Positions 24,693-38,075 of a DNA stretch of 64,000 nucleotides are shown here, in pieces; position 1 is the first letter of the stretch; the number at the start of each line of letters is the position of its first letter. The stretch comes from Thuidium tamariscinum (taxonomy: Eukaryota; Streptophyta; Bryopsida; Hypnales; Thuidiaceae): contig OX344757.2 in the NCBI GenBank assembly GCA_947034885.2, positions 24,670,001 through 24,734,000 of the forward strand, read 5' to 3'. Under the pieces are notes generated by a model that was given only the letters and a program-made list of their open reading frames with translations, ran no database searches and was not told where the DNA came from. The position numbers were made by a program, and so were the translations under genes.

Positions 24693-27350
24693 AATCTTTG
24701 AAATCTGAAAGATTTCAAAGATTTAGGTTTGACTATGTAGGAGTATGGCATTTTGAAAGTCCAATATAAATTTTCACATACTAAATTCTTGTTTAAAATA
24801 TTTTTCATCTCCACTGAAAAAATATAGCTTCAATAATCTATTTTTTTAATCTCATTTTAATATTTTTTAAATTATAAAAACTACAATTTTTTGACAATTT
24901 AATAAAAGCATTGGAAAGACTAAAAATAGAATATTTTTGAATATTTTCTTTCAAAAGAAATTCTTGGTGAGAACTCACAAAATATATGGATTACATTCAC
25001 AACAAGTATTTGTCATTATTATCTCTATTTTTGTTAACAAATTTATATTATTTAAACATTTTTTTATTTTTTTCTATTCTTTTTATTCTTTTTGAAAATC
25101 ATATGCATATTTATTCAATATTTTTTATTCATAAAAAATAAATTTAAATTTAAAAAATACATTATTACATAAAAAATATCAAATTATTGAAATATATGTT
25201 TTGATATGGAAAACAAATGAAGTTTGGCAAGTGAAGACATAATTTGTAGTCTTTATTAATTAAATAGCTCCAAACTCCATTATAATAAGGACCAAATCCA
25301 CATTCATTTGAATTGGCCAAAGATGAAGGAGTTGATATCAAAAGAAAGATATAGCATTCACTAGTAGAAATTCAACTTTAAAAGTGTAAAAAATTGTGTC
25401 ACTTCTATATTTAACTCATTCAAAATAGTATGTTTGTTGTCCATAGCAAAATTTATTGAAAACAATTGTGGTGATGATGCATTAGTTTTAATTTTCTTCA
25501 ATATTACATATGGATTCCAAACAAAATTTTGACATAGTTTCTTACACAACAAGATTATGTTGAATACAATGAGAATAGTGTTTCTAATTGCACGTATTGG
25601 AATTATACTAATAATATGGAATAATTTTGAATAGGGGTGAAGCTTCCACCACTTCTATAAAAAACATAGAAATTGAGAATTTCTTTGAACTTTGAACTTC
25701 ATTTTTGTATAGTTAAAATTTTTTTTTAACCTTTTCAACTTAAAAAATTTGGAGATTCAAGTTATCTTTGAGTTCCTAAAATCCAATTTTTATTTGAAGT
25801 TTTCAATAAAAAGAGGGGCACAAAGGTTCATTTTCATTTTCTTTTAGTCTTTGAACATCATCCAAAACATTAGAGTGGGTAATACAAATGACAAATTTTT
25901 TTTTAGTAGGAAAACAACATAAATCCTTTGACTTTTGGAGACAAAAGTTTTTTGAAAACAAAAGATGAACTAATATGCTTATCACTTTGAAGCTTGCAAT
26001 TACTAAGTTTTGACAAATTTCACATACTTAGATTGTCATGCCTCCTATTCCTGTACATTGCATATTCCATAAGCCTTCTCCCAAGCTTTCAAGTATTAAA
26101 CTATTTTATTTGAGATTTACAATTGAATATAATAATTAAAAAAATTCCATCTATTATTTATAAAACATTTTTGTTGATGCCAATAATAATTCAATAACCT
26201 AACAAGTGAACATGTTTTTCACGCCTTTGACAACACCCAATTTTGTATCCAACTTCAAAGCTCCAACCATTAGAACTATTTTATTGTACATATTGCAATG
26301 TTTATATTTTTGTTAGATGCCAACCGTTTTAAGTTATATAAAAGCATTGGCTGAAAAACACCCATTCCCAAACCATTCCCAAATTTGTACCTATTCTTTG
26401 TGTCTAGACTCACCTAATTATATCCATAGACTTTGGTGAATGTGTCTTCCGCATGCTACGTACACATTGATTTGCAGACGCATTTGAATAACATGTATTT
26501 AACTATGATTTGTTAACAATTGAATTTTGCAAGATTTAGATTTGGTTGCACTTGTAGGACAGTTTCAATGAGTTGACAAACAATACTTTAAGAAATCATA
26601 GAAATTATATACAACATCTGAAAAATCTAATTTTTTTTAATGTTCCTGATTTCCACTCACTAAAACTACAAAAATATCCATTAGAAAATTTTTGATTCCT
26701 CAAAGAGACTTCTAAAATGGCCTCCATTGGGATCCTCAATTGGATTTAAATGCATACTTGTCAAAGAAAGGACAATTTTTTTCCCCTATTTCCACCCATT
26801 TTGACATCATGATGTTTACAAAGGTACATGTTTTCTTATTAGATAATGGGACATTAGGTACTTCTTGCCATTCAAATTTTAAGTACATTGAGGGATTATT
26901 TGGAGAAGGACAAATTTGGTGCAATGAAGTACTAATGGTTCATGTGTTTTAGTACCATGTGTGAGACTTTTTTTTAATTATAAGATCATTGGTACTTCAT
27001 GCTCATGATGTTTGCACTATAAAATGCCTCTTATTGGACAATAGGTAGTTTTTGTCATTCAAGTCCTTGGTACTATAAGTGAATTTTTTACATTGACAAA
27101 TTCAAAAATACTTGATGAGATTCACACAAGGTAGCGACACATATTGTGTACTTAGGCTATCAACTCTAGCCTTCAATAAATAGCTTTACATGTCAGTTCT
27201 TAAGGGCCTTTTTGAGGGTTCAAAATTTCTCTAATGCATTTTTAGGAGAAGATGCCTTTCACTATGTTGAAATTCCTTGTATTGACAATTTTAGGTGCTC
27301 CCACCTTATAATTCACTCTTCATGTTGTCAAATTCCTGTTGAAAATTGCA
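24693..27350. other. AT-rich intergenic tract
   Basis: No gene is recognised. A CACTAGTAGAAATTC motif at 25359 could pair with a weak reverse match ending at 28316 (CACTAGTAAAAATCC), which would make a larger CACTA-like element of nearly 3 kb enclosing the TTAA MITE. The flanking triplets (ATT and GTT) do not fully agree, so this is only a possibility. Confidence 0.35.
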
Positions 27351-27354
27351 TTAA

Positions 27355-28278
27355 CCCCTAAAGAACCGAGCCTTGTTTTCTACCAAAACACATTGAAAAA
27401 TGCCATTTTCATAGTAAAGAGTAAAAAGACATTTAAATTGTTTTTTCTTCTCATCTAACCATAGGATCTTACACCTTACTAGTGGAAAAAAATGTGGAAA
27501 AAATTTCAAATTTTTTCACTCAATAGATTGCAAGATATTTGTGTTTAAAGTGGAAAAAACAAGTTTTTCAACACATTGCGGGATTGGATTTTTTGACTTT
27601 GAACATTTTTAACTTGAAAATTTTTCACTATAGAGTTTTGAGCTTTAAATCTTTATAGTGCAGAATTGAGTTGAGAATCTAGGAAAAAAAAGGATTTCAA
27701 AAAAATTTAATTTTCATACTTAGAGAAATTGTTGAGTAGAAGTAGGTACAAGATATAAGGAAAATCTAAAATCTAAATATCTTTTAGATGGAATTAAAAT
27801 GCACTAATCCTAATGGTGAGATTATTCTAGAAAGTAAACTAAACTACAAAATTTTATTTTTTTTGAAAAATTGCAAAATTTGCATTCAGAAATGAATCCT
27901 ACAAGTTATTTTTTTCAAGAAGATGCTCTAACTGCACAAAAAACAAGAATGTCCATAACTTTCTCATAACAAATTCAAATGAAATGAATTAAATCTTTCT
28001 AGATAGAAAAAAATATAATCTATAAGGAAAAAAAATTAAAAATAAATAAATTTCAAAGTTTTCTTTGCTGCCCAAACTGCCCACCGTCCCCTGTTTTGAA
28101 CTTATTTGGGCATAACTTTTGTTCTTGGGCATTGATTGGAAAAATAATAATATCCCTACGAAGGTATTCAGTTTTTCTATCTCCAAAAAAATTTCAATAA
28201 ATTAGGACAAAAATTCAGCCTATAGGTACCTACCCAAAATCACATTTGTCCCATAAAGGGACAATGGACCTTTAGGGT
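27355..28278. mobile_element. PiggyBac-type MITE, 924 bp
   Basis: TTAA occurs at 27351-27354 and 28279-28282. The ends are CCCCTAAAGAACC and, reversed, ACCCTAAAGGTCC. AT-rich interior with no coding capacity. Fifth TTAA element in the window. Confidence 0.7.
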
Positions 28279-28340
28279 TTAAACAACATTGCATCTTGCA
28301 AGGATTTTTACTAGTGGTTTAAAGTTTTCCAACTTTTAAG

Positions 28341-28922
28341 GAAGGAGGCTCAGAAATTGCTCATTTAAGAGCTGATCTCCGTTTTTCATGTATTTCTTTT
28401 GATGCAAATATTTTGAGCTTATTTTTTAGTTAAAGAAAAATATTTTAGGAATCTAATTCAAGTTGTTTCATATTTTTTGAAGCATTACTAAATTAGTTAT
28501 GAATCTTCAAATACAATCAGGTATAGGGCCCTATTTGTGATCAATAGGCCCTAAAAACTCATATGTGCACAATTTGAAAATAAATTTGGCTTTGTTCAAG
28601 AATTAGCATTGTAACATGTAAAAAATAATGAAAATGGTTTCTAAATGTGTTCCTTCCTAAAGCTGAAGGGAACGCTTGAATTAATTATTATTTCAAATTT
28701 TATAACACTTATAAGAAGGGAGTTCAACAATCAAGTCTTATTTTATTCACTTTGTTAAGAATGAAGCCACTATGGCTTGGAAACTATCCATTGAAGAAGG
28801 AAAAACCAAACTTTTATCGTGCTCCAATGTAATTGGAAGTTCATTGACTCACAATCAAGTTCCATTTCACAGCCTCCTATTGGACACTTGTAAAAACTTG
28901 GGCAATTTCAGAGCCCTCTCCT
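28341..28922. mobile_element. TA-type MITE, uninterrupted copy
   Basis: The same family as the nested element at 9567-11278, without its inserts. Ends carry GAGGCTCAGAAATTGC and GCAATTTCAGAGCCCTC. The internal TAGGGCCCTAT segment is continuous here at the site where the other copy holds the Copia fragment, and the GAGCC/GACA segment is continuous where the other holds the hAT-like MITE. Confidence 0.6.
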
Positions 28923-29039
28923 ATATATCATATTCCATCATTTATAGCCCTACACTTTTGTTGTCAATTGCTTCCTTTGCTAGAGAGCAACAAACGGAGT
29001 GCTTGACACCACCATTCCCGCAAATGAAACACCAGAAAT

Positions 29040-31260
29040 GGAACAAAGTCTTTACAAACTGTGAGCCCTCGATTCGTCACCGGGGACTCATGGTTTTTTT
29101 TTTAAGATTCCTACCTATTCCAAGGCATAGTTAGGTCTGTAAAATCCACAAAAGAGTATTAAACTGGTATTGGCATTCCACATACCAATATGCCATTTGG
29201 TCATTAGAAGGGATTTAGGATAGTTTGTATCCAAAAAGGGTCTTGTCTTGGTTAAACAAACGTTAATTTGATAATGATGTGCAAGTTTAGGGTAAGAAGC
29301 CTAAAAAGGCCCTTGCTAGGTTAGGAAGTCCTCATGGGAGAATCTAGGAGGAATCCCCCACTCCCCAGAGCATTGAAGAGAATACGAACGGAATACTAAC
29401 CTTGAATTGCAGGTACCGGGCATTTTCCTAATTCCACGAGCACGCAGTGGGGATGCAGGTTTGCATCCATGTAGGGGGATCCCATGGGTGGTCCCCTCCA
29501 AAGTTTGGTAATTTTACAAGATAGTTTGGATATTTTCCTAGGCAGTCAACTGCAGCAGTCTTTGGGTGGGAATTCGAAAGAATATTCCAAAGTGCGGTAA
29601 AATCCCACTAAAAATCTTGCGAGGTGGTCTCACATCAACGGAGCGCTTCCCTAAGTTTCAAGACAAATTGATAAGTGAAAGACCCCGAATCGGTGACATC
29701 CCTCGACAAATGGCAATTTAAATGACGATATTGAAAGTTGACCGGCGTATTGAGGGCATACAACATTGTATCAAGGCCTACTTTAGGTCTATTCCTACCC
29801 CCCTCTCTATCTACTTAAGATCTTGGTGAAGGATCGGGGTCCAAAAAAGTCAAACTCCAAAAGTTGGGAATTTATCCCAACTTTAACCCCAGCTTACACT
29901 AGGTTTCATTAAGATTTAGGGCATAGTTTAAGGGATAAGGGGCCCTCCATAGACTAATTATGGCCTTCCAGACCCAACGGCGCAATCCGTTTGCCAATCG
30001 GAGCTAAACCCCAAAAGTTAGTCTTTTGGGGACAGCACATGGCGGAGAAAATGGGGTTTAAGGCCCCTCAATGCCAATTTGGAGGATTTGGGCCCCAATG
30101 GCCACGGGGAACGTGTGGGGAACTTTGGGCACATGTAGGAGCAAGTACCACCTCAAAAAGTTAGTGGAAGAGGCTTCAAGTATAATTTGGTGTAAGTAAT
30201 TTCAAATTTTGAACTAAAGTAGGTGGGAACACATGGGAACCACTCCCATGTGGGAACTTATAGATTTTGGAAAGATGAAAGTAAGTAGATTTGCAAGTTT
30301 TTGTAAGATTTAGGTGAGATTTGAATTCTCAATTCAAATTACGTAGATTTTAAGTGGATAGTTAGATTTGGGATTGGTAAACATGTACGGACCGCTTAAA
30401 TTCTCTTATTTAGTTTTTTTTAGTACATTAAGGGAGGGGTGTATCTCCCTTTTGAGTATAAAAGGGGCGACATTCTCGTCTCATTTTCTCTCTCTCTCAC
30501 TCCTCACCATTTAGGGGGGAGTACTATTGGGCTCGGGTTATGCCGGATTTCCTTTGACTTGTTATGCCAAAAGAACCTTTGATAGTTTTTTGGGGGTTGT
30601 TACACCCTTGGTACTTGTGGTTTGCACTTAGGGACTTGAGACCCCCCTCAAGTTTGGTTGGAACTTGAAACTTGGAACTTATACAAATTGATGTTGGGCA
30701 ACCCTTTGTATTGTGAAACTATTGAAAGTTGTTGTGGGAGAGAACTTCGGAGGAACCGAGGGGTTACTAGTGAGGTGACTTTGAAAGTATATTGCATATT
30801 GTATCCACTCTCTTTTCCCTCTTCTCTTGTTCACAGGGTTAAATTAGTCTCATGGGGGACGGCGGAGCTTTGACTCCCCTATGATTTTTAGTCCTAGTAG
30901 TTATGTGCAACCCCTCTTCTCCCTCTTTTCTTGTTCACGGGATTGAATCAACCCCATGAGGGACAGCGGAGCTATGACTCTCCAATGTCTTTAAAAAGTA
31001 GAAGTCTTAGCCACGTGTCAAAATCCTCATCCTCATGGCAAAGCTTTAAACCCCCCAAGTCTTAGCGAGGTGTCAAATATAATTCCCCTTGAGTTAGTAT
31101 CAACGTTTTATTAGTGCCCAACACGATTGGCATTAAGTCAACGTTTAGCATCCAACAAGTAGCATTAGTGGGTCCCTCGGGTGGAGCAACCATTGGATTA
31201 ACCTCTTGGGCAACTATTAACTCGTTTCAATTAAATAGCTCTTAGTTTCACTTGAGTGGT
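29040..31260 (+). repeat. Unassigned repeat unit with TATA box and internal duplication
   Basis: No gene is seen. GTATAAAAGG at about 30459 is followed by a CT-rich tract, like a promoter and leader. Two copies of an approximately 115-bp segment (the CTTGTTCAC...GGGGGACGGCGGAGCT type) lie near 30810-30880 and 30920-30990. A CGATTCGTCACCGGGGAC motif near 29070 has a related copy near 29685. It resembles a long terminal repeat of a retroelement, but no partner copy is present, so the family is unproven. Confidence 0.3.
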
Positions 31261-31268
31261 ACAACCAA

Positions 31269-32868
31269 TTGAGGAGCGCTTGTGTGCGTGAAGAGGCAAA
31301 ATCTAAGTGGAAACAACTAAAGAAAGTCCATAATCAAGGGCAATTGGCTCATAGACAACTCTACTACGGTCATCGAGTAAGAACGCGTGATAAAATGTTG
31401 TGCATCATTCACAACAAGATGGATCATTCTAAGACAGCTTATCCTCACTTTTTCCACAAGACTAAAGTGACTGAATCCTTCATGAAAATGCATGTTGCAG
31501 TGACCGGTATGATTACTCATGGGCATGGTGATGTGCGATATGTACACTATAGTTTGGGCATTTATCCAACAGATTCAAATCATATCATTAGGGCGATAGC
31601 GAGGTTGTTGCATGATTTGGAAGGAGTGCCAAAAAATTCATCATGTATGTTATTTTCAATAAAAGATAAGCAATCCACCTTGACAAAGGCACTTTTAAAT
31701 GGAGCAGAGACTTGTTTGGATTCCTTCCTTCCACCTCCAGATGATCCACTTCCAACTAATCCTCTCCTCTCTGTATTAATATTACAATTGGACAATTGTT
31801 CAGGGGATAACAAGAATCGTTATGTTTTCGGTTTTTGCTCCATGCTTGTATGCAAAGGTATTTTTCGTGAGGTGTATATCAACTTCCTCATTGTGGGACA
31901 TACTCATGAAGATATAGATGCTCTTTTTGGTCGATGGAGCTCTAGATTGAAGACAAATAACTATCCAATACTTCCGAGGCTCATGAAGTCATTTATAGAT
32001 TCTGATGATCACCATGTGATTCCTCATTTCATTGAGGAAGTTCCTGACTTCAAGGCGTTTGTACATGGATACCTTGGCTCGGGTGGGGACTTCTTAGAAG
32101 ATCATTCTAGATCTCAACAATTCAAGTTTTTTAAGGATTCAAATGATTGGCCTCTCATGGAGTATAAGAATTTGTGTACGGATGATAAGTGGTTGCTTGA
32201 GGGTGGCAAGGAAATAAGATTGTGGTCCAAGATTGCAGACGGGCTTCCTAAAATACCAACAAGTAGTCCTCCACCTCTAGTTCCTGAACTGATGAAGGCT
32301 CTTCTAGATATAAAGGAGGGTTTGAACAGTTTTGTTGAATATTGGAAGAAAATGGCAAATGACGATTACACAGGAGAATTGAGGCGTAAGAATGGCGCCT
32401 TGGAAGATTATTAAAAAGGCATTCGAATGGCTTTGGATGCACCTCTTCAAGTGTGTGAAGCATTATTAGATGGATTTTAGCCAGCTTCCAGAGTTACCCT
32501 AGATGAGACAGATCGAATTCAAAGAGATGGGACATTATATGAGGAAGACGCACAAAATGCACCATTCGTTGGACGCAGGCATGATTGTTCGTGTCCTTCA
32601 TTTTGTGTTAATGTGGATACACATGAAGGCTCTTTTATTGCAGTGCATCCTGCTAATGGTGATCCTAAACCATTTTGGCTTGCTAGAGCCATTACGGCTC
32701 CAAGTCCAGATCTAGAGCATATGCATATGATCCGAATTCAATATTGGATGCCTACTTCAAATCAGCACATTAATATGGATACGTATGAGGGATGGGACTT
32801 GAAACAAGGAAATGTATGGCGTGAAGACACCGCAATCAAGTCAACATGGTCAAGTCGGGTTGTATTCT
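31269..32868 (+). pseudogene. DUF7869-type, transposase-like gene, N-terminally truncated, two in-frame stops
   Basis: One reading frame runs 31269-32868, interrupted only by TAA at 32412 and TAG at 32478. The first 381 residues match the DUF7869 pattern found in plants and animals: KMDHSKTAYPHF (first acidic residue, where relatives read GMDQ-KTN-P), HVAVTGMITHG, LQLDNCSGDNKNRYVFGF, EVYINFLIVGHTHEDIDALF. The spacing fits an RNase-H/DDE-like fold, so a transposase origin is likely but unproven. The part after the stops (FWLARAITAPS, IQYWMPTS) resembles the C-terminal beta-rich module of this family. Upstream there is no zinc-binding N-terminal region, so the copy is probably truncated at the repeat unit before it. 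No frameshift seen; decay is recent. Confidence 0.75.
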
Positions 32869-33837
32869 AACAGCTTGGAAGCCTCGTTTAAAAAAAAACA
32901 CTAAAAAATCCAAAGTGTCAATTCCAAATTTACAAATTGGCATCATTAAGGCATCTGTGGTGGCCATTACAATCGAAGAACGAAACAATCATGAAGATGA
33001 GGAGGATGAGCCTATGAAAGAAGAGTGAATATTTCATAGTGGTAGTATATTGTTGTTGCATTGTTGTATTTTAAGTATTAGATTGTTTTTTCTATTGTAG
33101 TTAAAAAGTATATTTACAAAGTAGAATGATATTTAAATGCATATATAGTACAAGAATTGGATATGTCTTTCATCACAATATTGTGACTATATAGTACATA
33201 TTGATTTTTATTAATAGTAAATATATTTTTTGCAATTGCATCTCAAAATTGTGTGTACAAAATATTTTCTTGTATGAAGGAGTAGGTGAGTACGTGATAA
33301 GTTCGTGAAGTCAAAGTATGATATCATCAAAATTTACATGTGTATTTCAATAAGTAGAAGTGTCCATTTAAAAAAATACCTAACTTGAAAATGTTTTGAA
33401 TGAGGTGTTTTGTTTACTTATAAAATAATTGGAAGAGGAAATTTGAATGTTGATTGTAGATATTTGACACTTGTAGAAGTAAGAAAATAATAATAAAAGT
33501 TAACTTCTGTCATTTTTGAGTCTCAATTTAATGAAGACTTTTTTAGCCTTAAAATAAAAAGTCATTAAAATGAGACCACACTTTGTCTCATTTTAACAAA
33601 TAAGGCCTTATGTGCAACATGTTATACAAGTATAACATTGACAGATAATTAAAGAAATCAAGTAAGCACTTCTTCGACAATAGATCCATCAATTCTACAT
33701 ATATAAATATTATTTTGTACATATTATATTTACAAGCCATGTCATAGTTCGAAAATATGAAGTAAGTAAAATAAGAGAATAGTTTGTAGATTGGTTCAAA
33801 TTCTCAAAATTTTTAGGTTTAGATATGGGGGGAAGAA
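32869..33837. other. AT-rich intergenic tract
   Basis: No gene. A short inverted match around 33525-33605 (GACTTTTTTAGCC... and AATAAGGCC-like sequence) was noticed but is not convincing. Confidence 0.4.
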
Positions 33838-34741
33838 GACATTTAGAGTCTTTTACACCCTAAGATCTGTCTAACCGAATTAACCAAGGGTAGTTTCTGA
33901 AATCGGATCCATGACTTTTCGGATCGGATTCCCTCGGTGTCCGAAATGGATCTTTCCGAAAGACAGAACGGGTCTAAGGCGGATCGGGTGCATTTCGGAT
34001 CGGATCCGAATGGGTTCCGGATAGATGGCACCTATAGGTCTACGCCGCTGACCTATGAAAACTAGCGTAACGGTCGGGGAACGTCGCGCCGTTCCGATGA
34101 GAACCGGGAACGCTGGGTACTGACTGGTATATAAACCCCTCCGTCCCACTTCATTTTTCCTTTTTGATTTGGCAAATCAAAGTACACTTGTATGCAGGTT
34201 TTGGAGTGCGTATAGAGAGAGAAAGAGTGGTGAGCAGTAGAGATCGGTTCTGGGTATAGTTTAGGGTCAGTGCCGACCGCACCGACAGGTTCTGACTCGA
34301 ACGGAGAGATGGCAAGCTCCTCCAATCCGAAACGGATGGTAGTAACCGCCAAGGCGATCTCGCCGGTAATCCCTTCCGATCCGCAGCATCGAAAGGAGTT
34401 AGAGGATGATTTAGTGTTCCTAGGGTGTGAGGGTCTGATCCGGCGCCCTTGGAGCATCAAGAGTGATGAGATGGTGCAGGAACTCTTCACGGGAGTTCTG
34501 AATCAGTACCATTTGACGGTGAGAGGTAGACCAGCCACCTAGACTCTGGAAGTCTGGGCGGAAGTATATGGATTTGAGAAAACCGGATTAGATATGGCTC
34601 CTTAGACGGATAAGTTCGGTGTCACGAGGTTCCGGAATCCGCCCCACCCAAAGGACGGATATTTCGTGGCGGATTGTGAGAATGACCGGCATAAGCGGAT
34701 GTTGGAGTTCTTGATTCCCATCTTCTATCCAGAAAAGCCTA

Positions 34742-36134
34742 CACTATAAGAAAACTGCGTTTTTGGTTATGTTAGCAGAAAAACATGTCATGTTTTTTGG
34801 GACGTCACATGTCAAATAGTGAACATGTGAAAAAGTGAAAATTTGATGTGATGTCTCAAAAAACATATTCAGCTAAATTGGAAAACAAGTAGATGTTACT
34901 ATTAACAAACATGTTTATAATGATGTTTAAAAAAACAAGTTCATGCTTTTTTGTGACATCCAAAAAAACATAGACTGCCACGTCAACAAAAAGTCCATTT
35001 TGATTATAAAAATTAAATTTTTTTTTTTGCGGTCAGTAGTAAAATATTGCCCGTAAGTGAAAAAATTTGGAAAAAAACAGCCACATGGCATGTTTTGTCA
35101 AAAAAAAGGGAATAGATGGATGACTTGAATGTATAAGATGGATGAAAACAGCTGGTCTTTATACTATTGTAGTGGTAGGAAGAGAAACAATCTATATGGG
35201 ATATGAAAGTCAAGAACTGTATTTAATGTGCAATGTCAAAAACAACGTGAAGATGTCTGAAACAACATATACATGTTTAAAAAAACATGTATATGTCTGA
35301 AATGATGTCAACATGTTCAATCACTTCAATGGTCAAAGTGCCGTATTTTGGAATCCCATATTTTTGTCTTACCTAGGGCTAGGAAAGGATATAAATACAG
35401 GCACTCTCCCCTTCATTCTCATTAACTTAAAATGAAGTAATTCCTTCATTTTGCCATCAAAAATTTTCATGATGGTAGATGGTAAGTTTTCTTCAATTCT
35501 TGCTGAATTTAATTAAAAAAATTCTTTAAAATTTTTAAATTTTTAAAATTTTTTAAAATTTAAATTTTTTTTTTTTTTTAAATTTTTTAATTTTTAATTT
35601 TTAATTTTTTGTTCATTTTTCCTTATGGATAAGGTATGTAATAATTGATGTTTCAAAAAACATCTAATTTGATGTCTTAAAAAACATGATTTAAAATTTA
35701 AAATTTTTAAAAATATGCTGACAAAGCATGCCACGTCAGCATAATTGGGGTCCACGTCAGCATAATTTGGAGGTCCACGTCAGCTTAATTTGGGGTCCAC
35801 GTCACTTTTTTTTTCAAGTCCACGTCACAACCTTGGTCAAAATGGTGTTGGATGAAAAATTGTCCCATGTGGCACTGCCCATCCTAAAAAGAGCTTGTGT
35901 GGCACTTTAGACCCCTCCACATGTAACCTTTGCAAAGCTTGCAAGACCTTGTTTTATTTGATGTCAAAAAAAAAACAAGCCAAATTTTCACGCGTCCAAA
36001 GAAATTTTGGCATGTTTTTTGCTTGTCTTTTATAACGGATTTTAGGGGACATCAACGTTGATCGAAATCTTGTCAACAGTGACGTATTTCCTTGTTTTTT
36101 ATAATGTTCCAAAAAACACCTGTTTCTTATAGTG
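34742..36134. mobile_element. Non-autonomous CACTA element, 1,393 bp
   Basis: Termini CACTATAAGAAA and TTTCTTATAGTG, with the 3-bp target duplication CTA at 34739-34741 and 36135-36137. Subterminal regions carry many copies of motifs such as AAAAAACATG and GACATC, as expected for CACTA transposase-binding repeats. The interior has an A/T-only stretch near 35515-35610 and a tandem array of a roughly 26-bp GTCCACGTCAGCATAATT unit at 35748-35825. No transposase. It is inserted in the Gag-like fossil. Confidence 0.92.
35748..35825. repeat. Tandem GTCCACGTCA minisatellite
   Basis: Four imperfect units containing GTCCACGTCA inside the CACTA element. ACGTCA is a bZIP-type core. Similar CACGTGG/CACGTAGG clusters occur in the CACTA elements at 40962 and 57109. 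Confidence 0.65.
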
Positions 36135-38075
36135 CTACCCGGGTCACCGTCACGATAGCGAACACCATTTTCGAGTGCTTCGAGAAACGAATAGTGAACT
36201 GGAGCCTAGTCATCCAGTATGTAGTCAACCAACTATCCGAACACATTGAGCGGAACAAGACCAGTACTATCACTACCTACTTGTTCCATCTGTACCACCA
36301 GAAGGACGTGCTGAACGGGCCGGAACACCTCATCTATGAGACCGGACTTCAGATTTTGAAGTATGACCTGACGGGAGAGTTGGAGAAGGATCTGGATGAT
36401 CCGGATGATGAGTCAATGAAGGAAGAGCCTCGGGAGCAGAAACCGGCCAGTCAGCCAGAACGGAAATCAGAATGGAAGAAGGTCACGACGCCGAATAAGA
36501 AGGGGGTTCCGGGAACGGATCGAACCGGATTGTCCCAGGGGAGGGAGAAGAGGTCGGACAACTTCGACGTCATCACTCGGCACACCCTAATGGCGCATAC
36601 AGACTACCGGAACCTTGAAGGACTGCTCAAGCAAATCTCCGTCAAGCTGGGCGGAGTCAAGTTCGAGGACATCCCGGAAGCCCTGGACCACCTTCTGACT
36701 CAAGAGGTGTTACAGAAGAAGGAGGAGGAAGTCCGGAGGTGGGAGCATGAGTTCCGGATCCAAGAAGGATGAATCCGAAAAGAAGAAGAACGGGCCCGGA
36801 TAGCTAAGGCGGGTCGGAAGAAGGCGGAAGAGGAGCGGAATGGACTCTAAAACACAACGACCTGGCTAGAGAGTGACCTCAGTGTCGCCAATGGCAAGGT
36901 GAGCGAGGCTACCACCTTGGTCCACAACCTACAAGGGTTAGTGACCCAGACGGCGGAGGCGGTGATGAGGGCCCAACTCTTTTCCGCCCAATTGATGAGA
37001 AAGAGGACTGTGACGGGATCCAAACTCCTCACCATCTTGGTGGACTACTAGGCCAAGATGGAGGGGGTGCTGAAGGAGATGAAGGCCTTGGTTGGGTCCC
37101 TCAATCCGAAAATGGGCGAGGGCCTTCCAAACCTGCTCAATCAACAGATTTACACCAAGTTGAGCCCCAACGCGGAGTTTCGGATGTCAACGGACCGGAA
37201 GCTACTCGGGGACTCGCTGGTCATGAAGAACCTTGCTGAGCTCGGATCGGGTCCGACCACAGCCGGACCATCAACCACACAGACGGATCCGGCTATAAAG
37301 AAGATGATACTCTGGATTGACTTGGAGATCCGGATGAAGGCTCTCCAAAATCCGGCGAGGGAGAATCCGGATCAGTTCACGCACATGAAGGAACTGGAGA
37401 GGGTTCCGCACGACTCTCCGGTCGTCTTGGATGACTCGAACAAGGAAGACGATCCGCCCACCATCATCCGTAGCGAAGTTGGGGAGCCGAGCGAGTTCAA
37501 AGGAGTGGAAGAGTCGGAAAGCTCGGAAGCGGAATCGGAGGAGACCTTGACGGAAGACAGTGGGATGCCACCAGTTCTGATTCAGAGGAGGCAGACCTGA
37601 TCCGCCACCAAGAAAACTCCACCCGCCAAGGCAACAAGGCGGAGGAGTTCAATTCCGCCTGCAAGTACTTCATCAAAACGGGCGCGTAAGTAGGGTAGTT
37701 AGGATTTTGGACAGATGTATCCGGAACGGATTTCCCACATGTGGGTCCTGATCCAGAATTTTAGGAACAACTGGCCAAGACCTTTCCGGATATTCCGGTT
37801 GGGTTCTGACATGGTTATCATAGTAGGCGGACGTTCGGTTCGCCCGTTCGGTAGAGTCAACATATAGTTGACTTTTTGATAATGGAAAAATAGGCCACGT
37901 GGCTGCCATGTGGATTCCAGAACATGCAGGGCACGGATGTGATCGTCAGGGCGCGGACGGGATTTAGGCAGGGGCATGGACCATCTTAAAATTAATTAAT
38001 ATGCTTCTACATATTTCTATTTTATATTCCATATTCCCACTTCCCTAGTCACTCCAACACTTTATATTTTTTTTA

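Larger units (their letters stand above)
33838..37980 (+). mobile_element. Gag-like fossil element 1, split by a CACTA insertion
   Basis: A GC-richer block with a TATA-like GTATATAAA at about 34127, a leader, and from 34309 an open region beginning MASSSNPKRMV. Its protein resembles that of the element at 60.9-63.4 kb, with shared signatures ELEDDL...GCEG, VTVTIANTIF and FHLYHQ. The later part is acidic, charged and low-complexity with coiled-coil-like stretches, as in Gag proteins of non-autonomous LTR elements. No protease, integrase or polymerase and no flanking LTR pair is seen, so assignment to LTR kin (TR-GAG/LARD-like) is tentative. It is broken, with a handful of breaks besides the 1.39 kb insertion. 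Treated as a fossil. Confidence 0.5.

Noticed and set aside
25359-28316. 2.96-kb CACTA element enclosing a TTAA MITE
   Set aside because: End similarity is modest and flanking triplets differ; kept only as a possibility in the intergenic entry.
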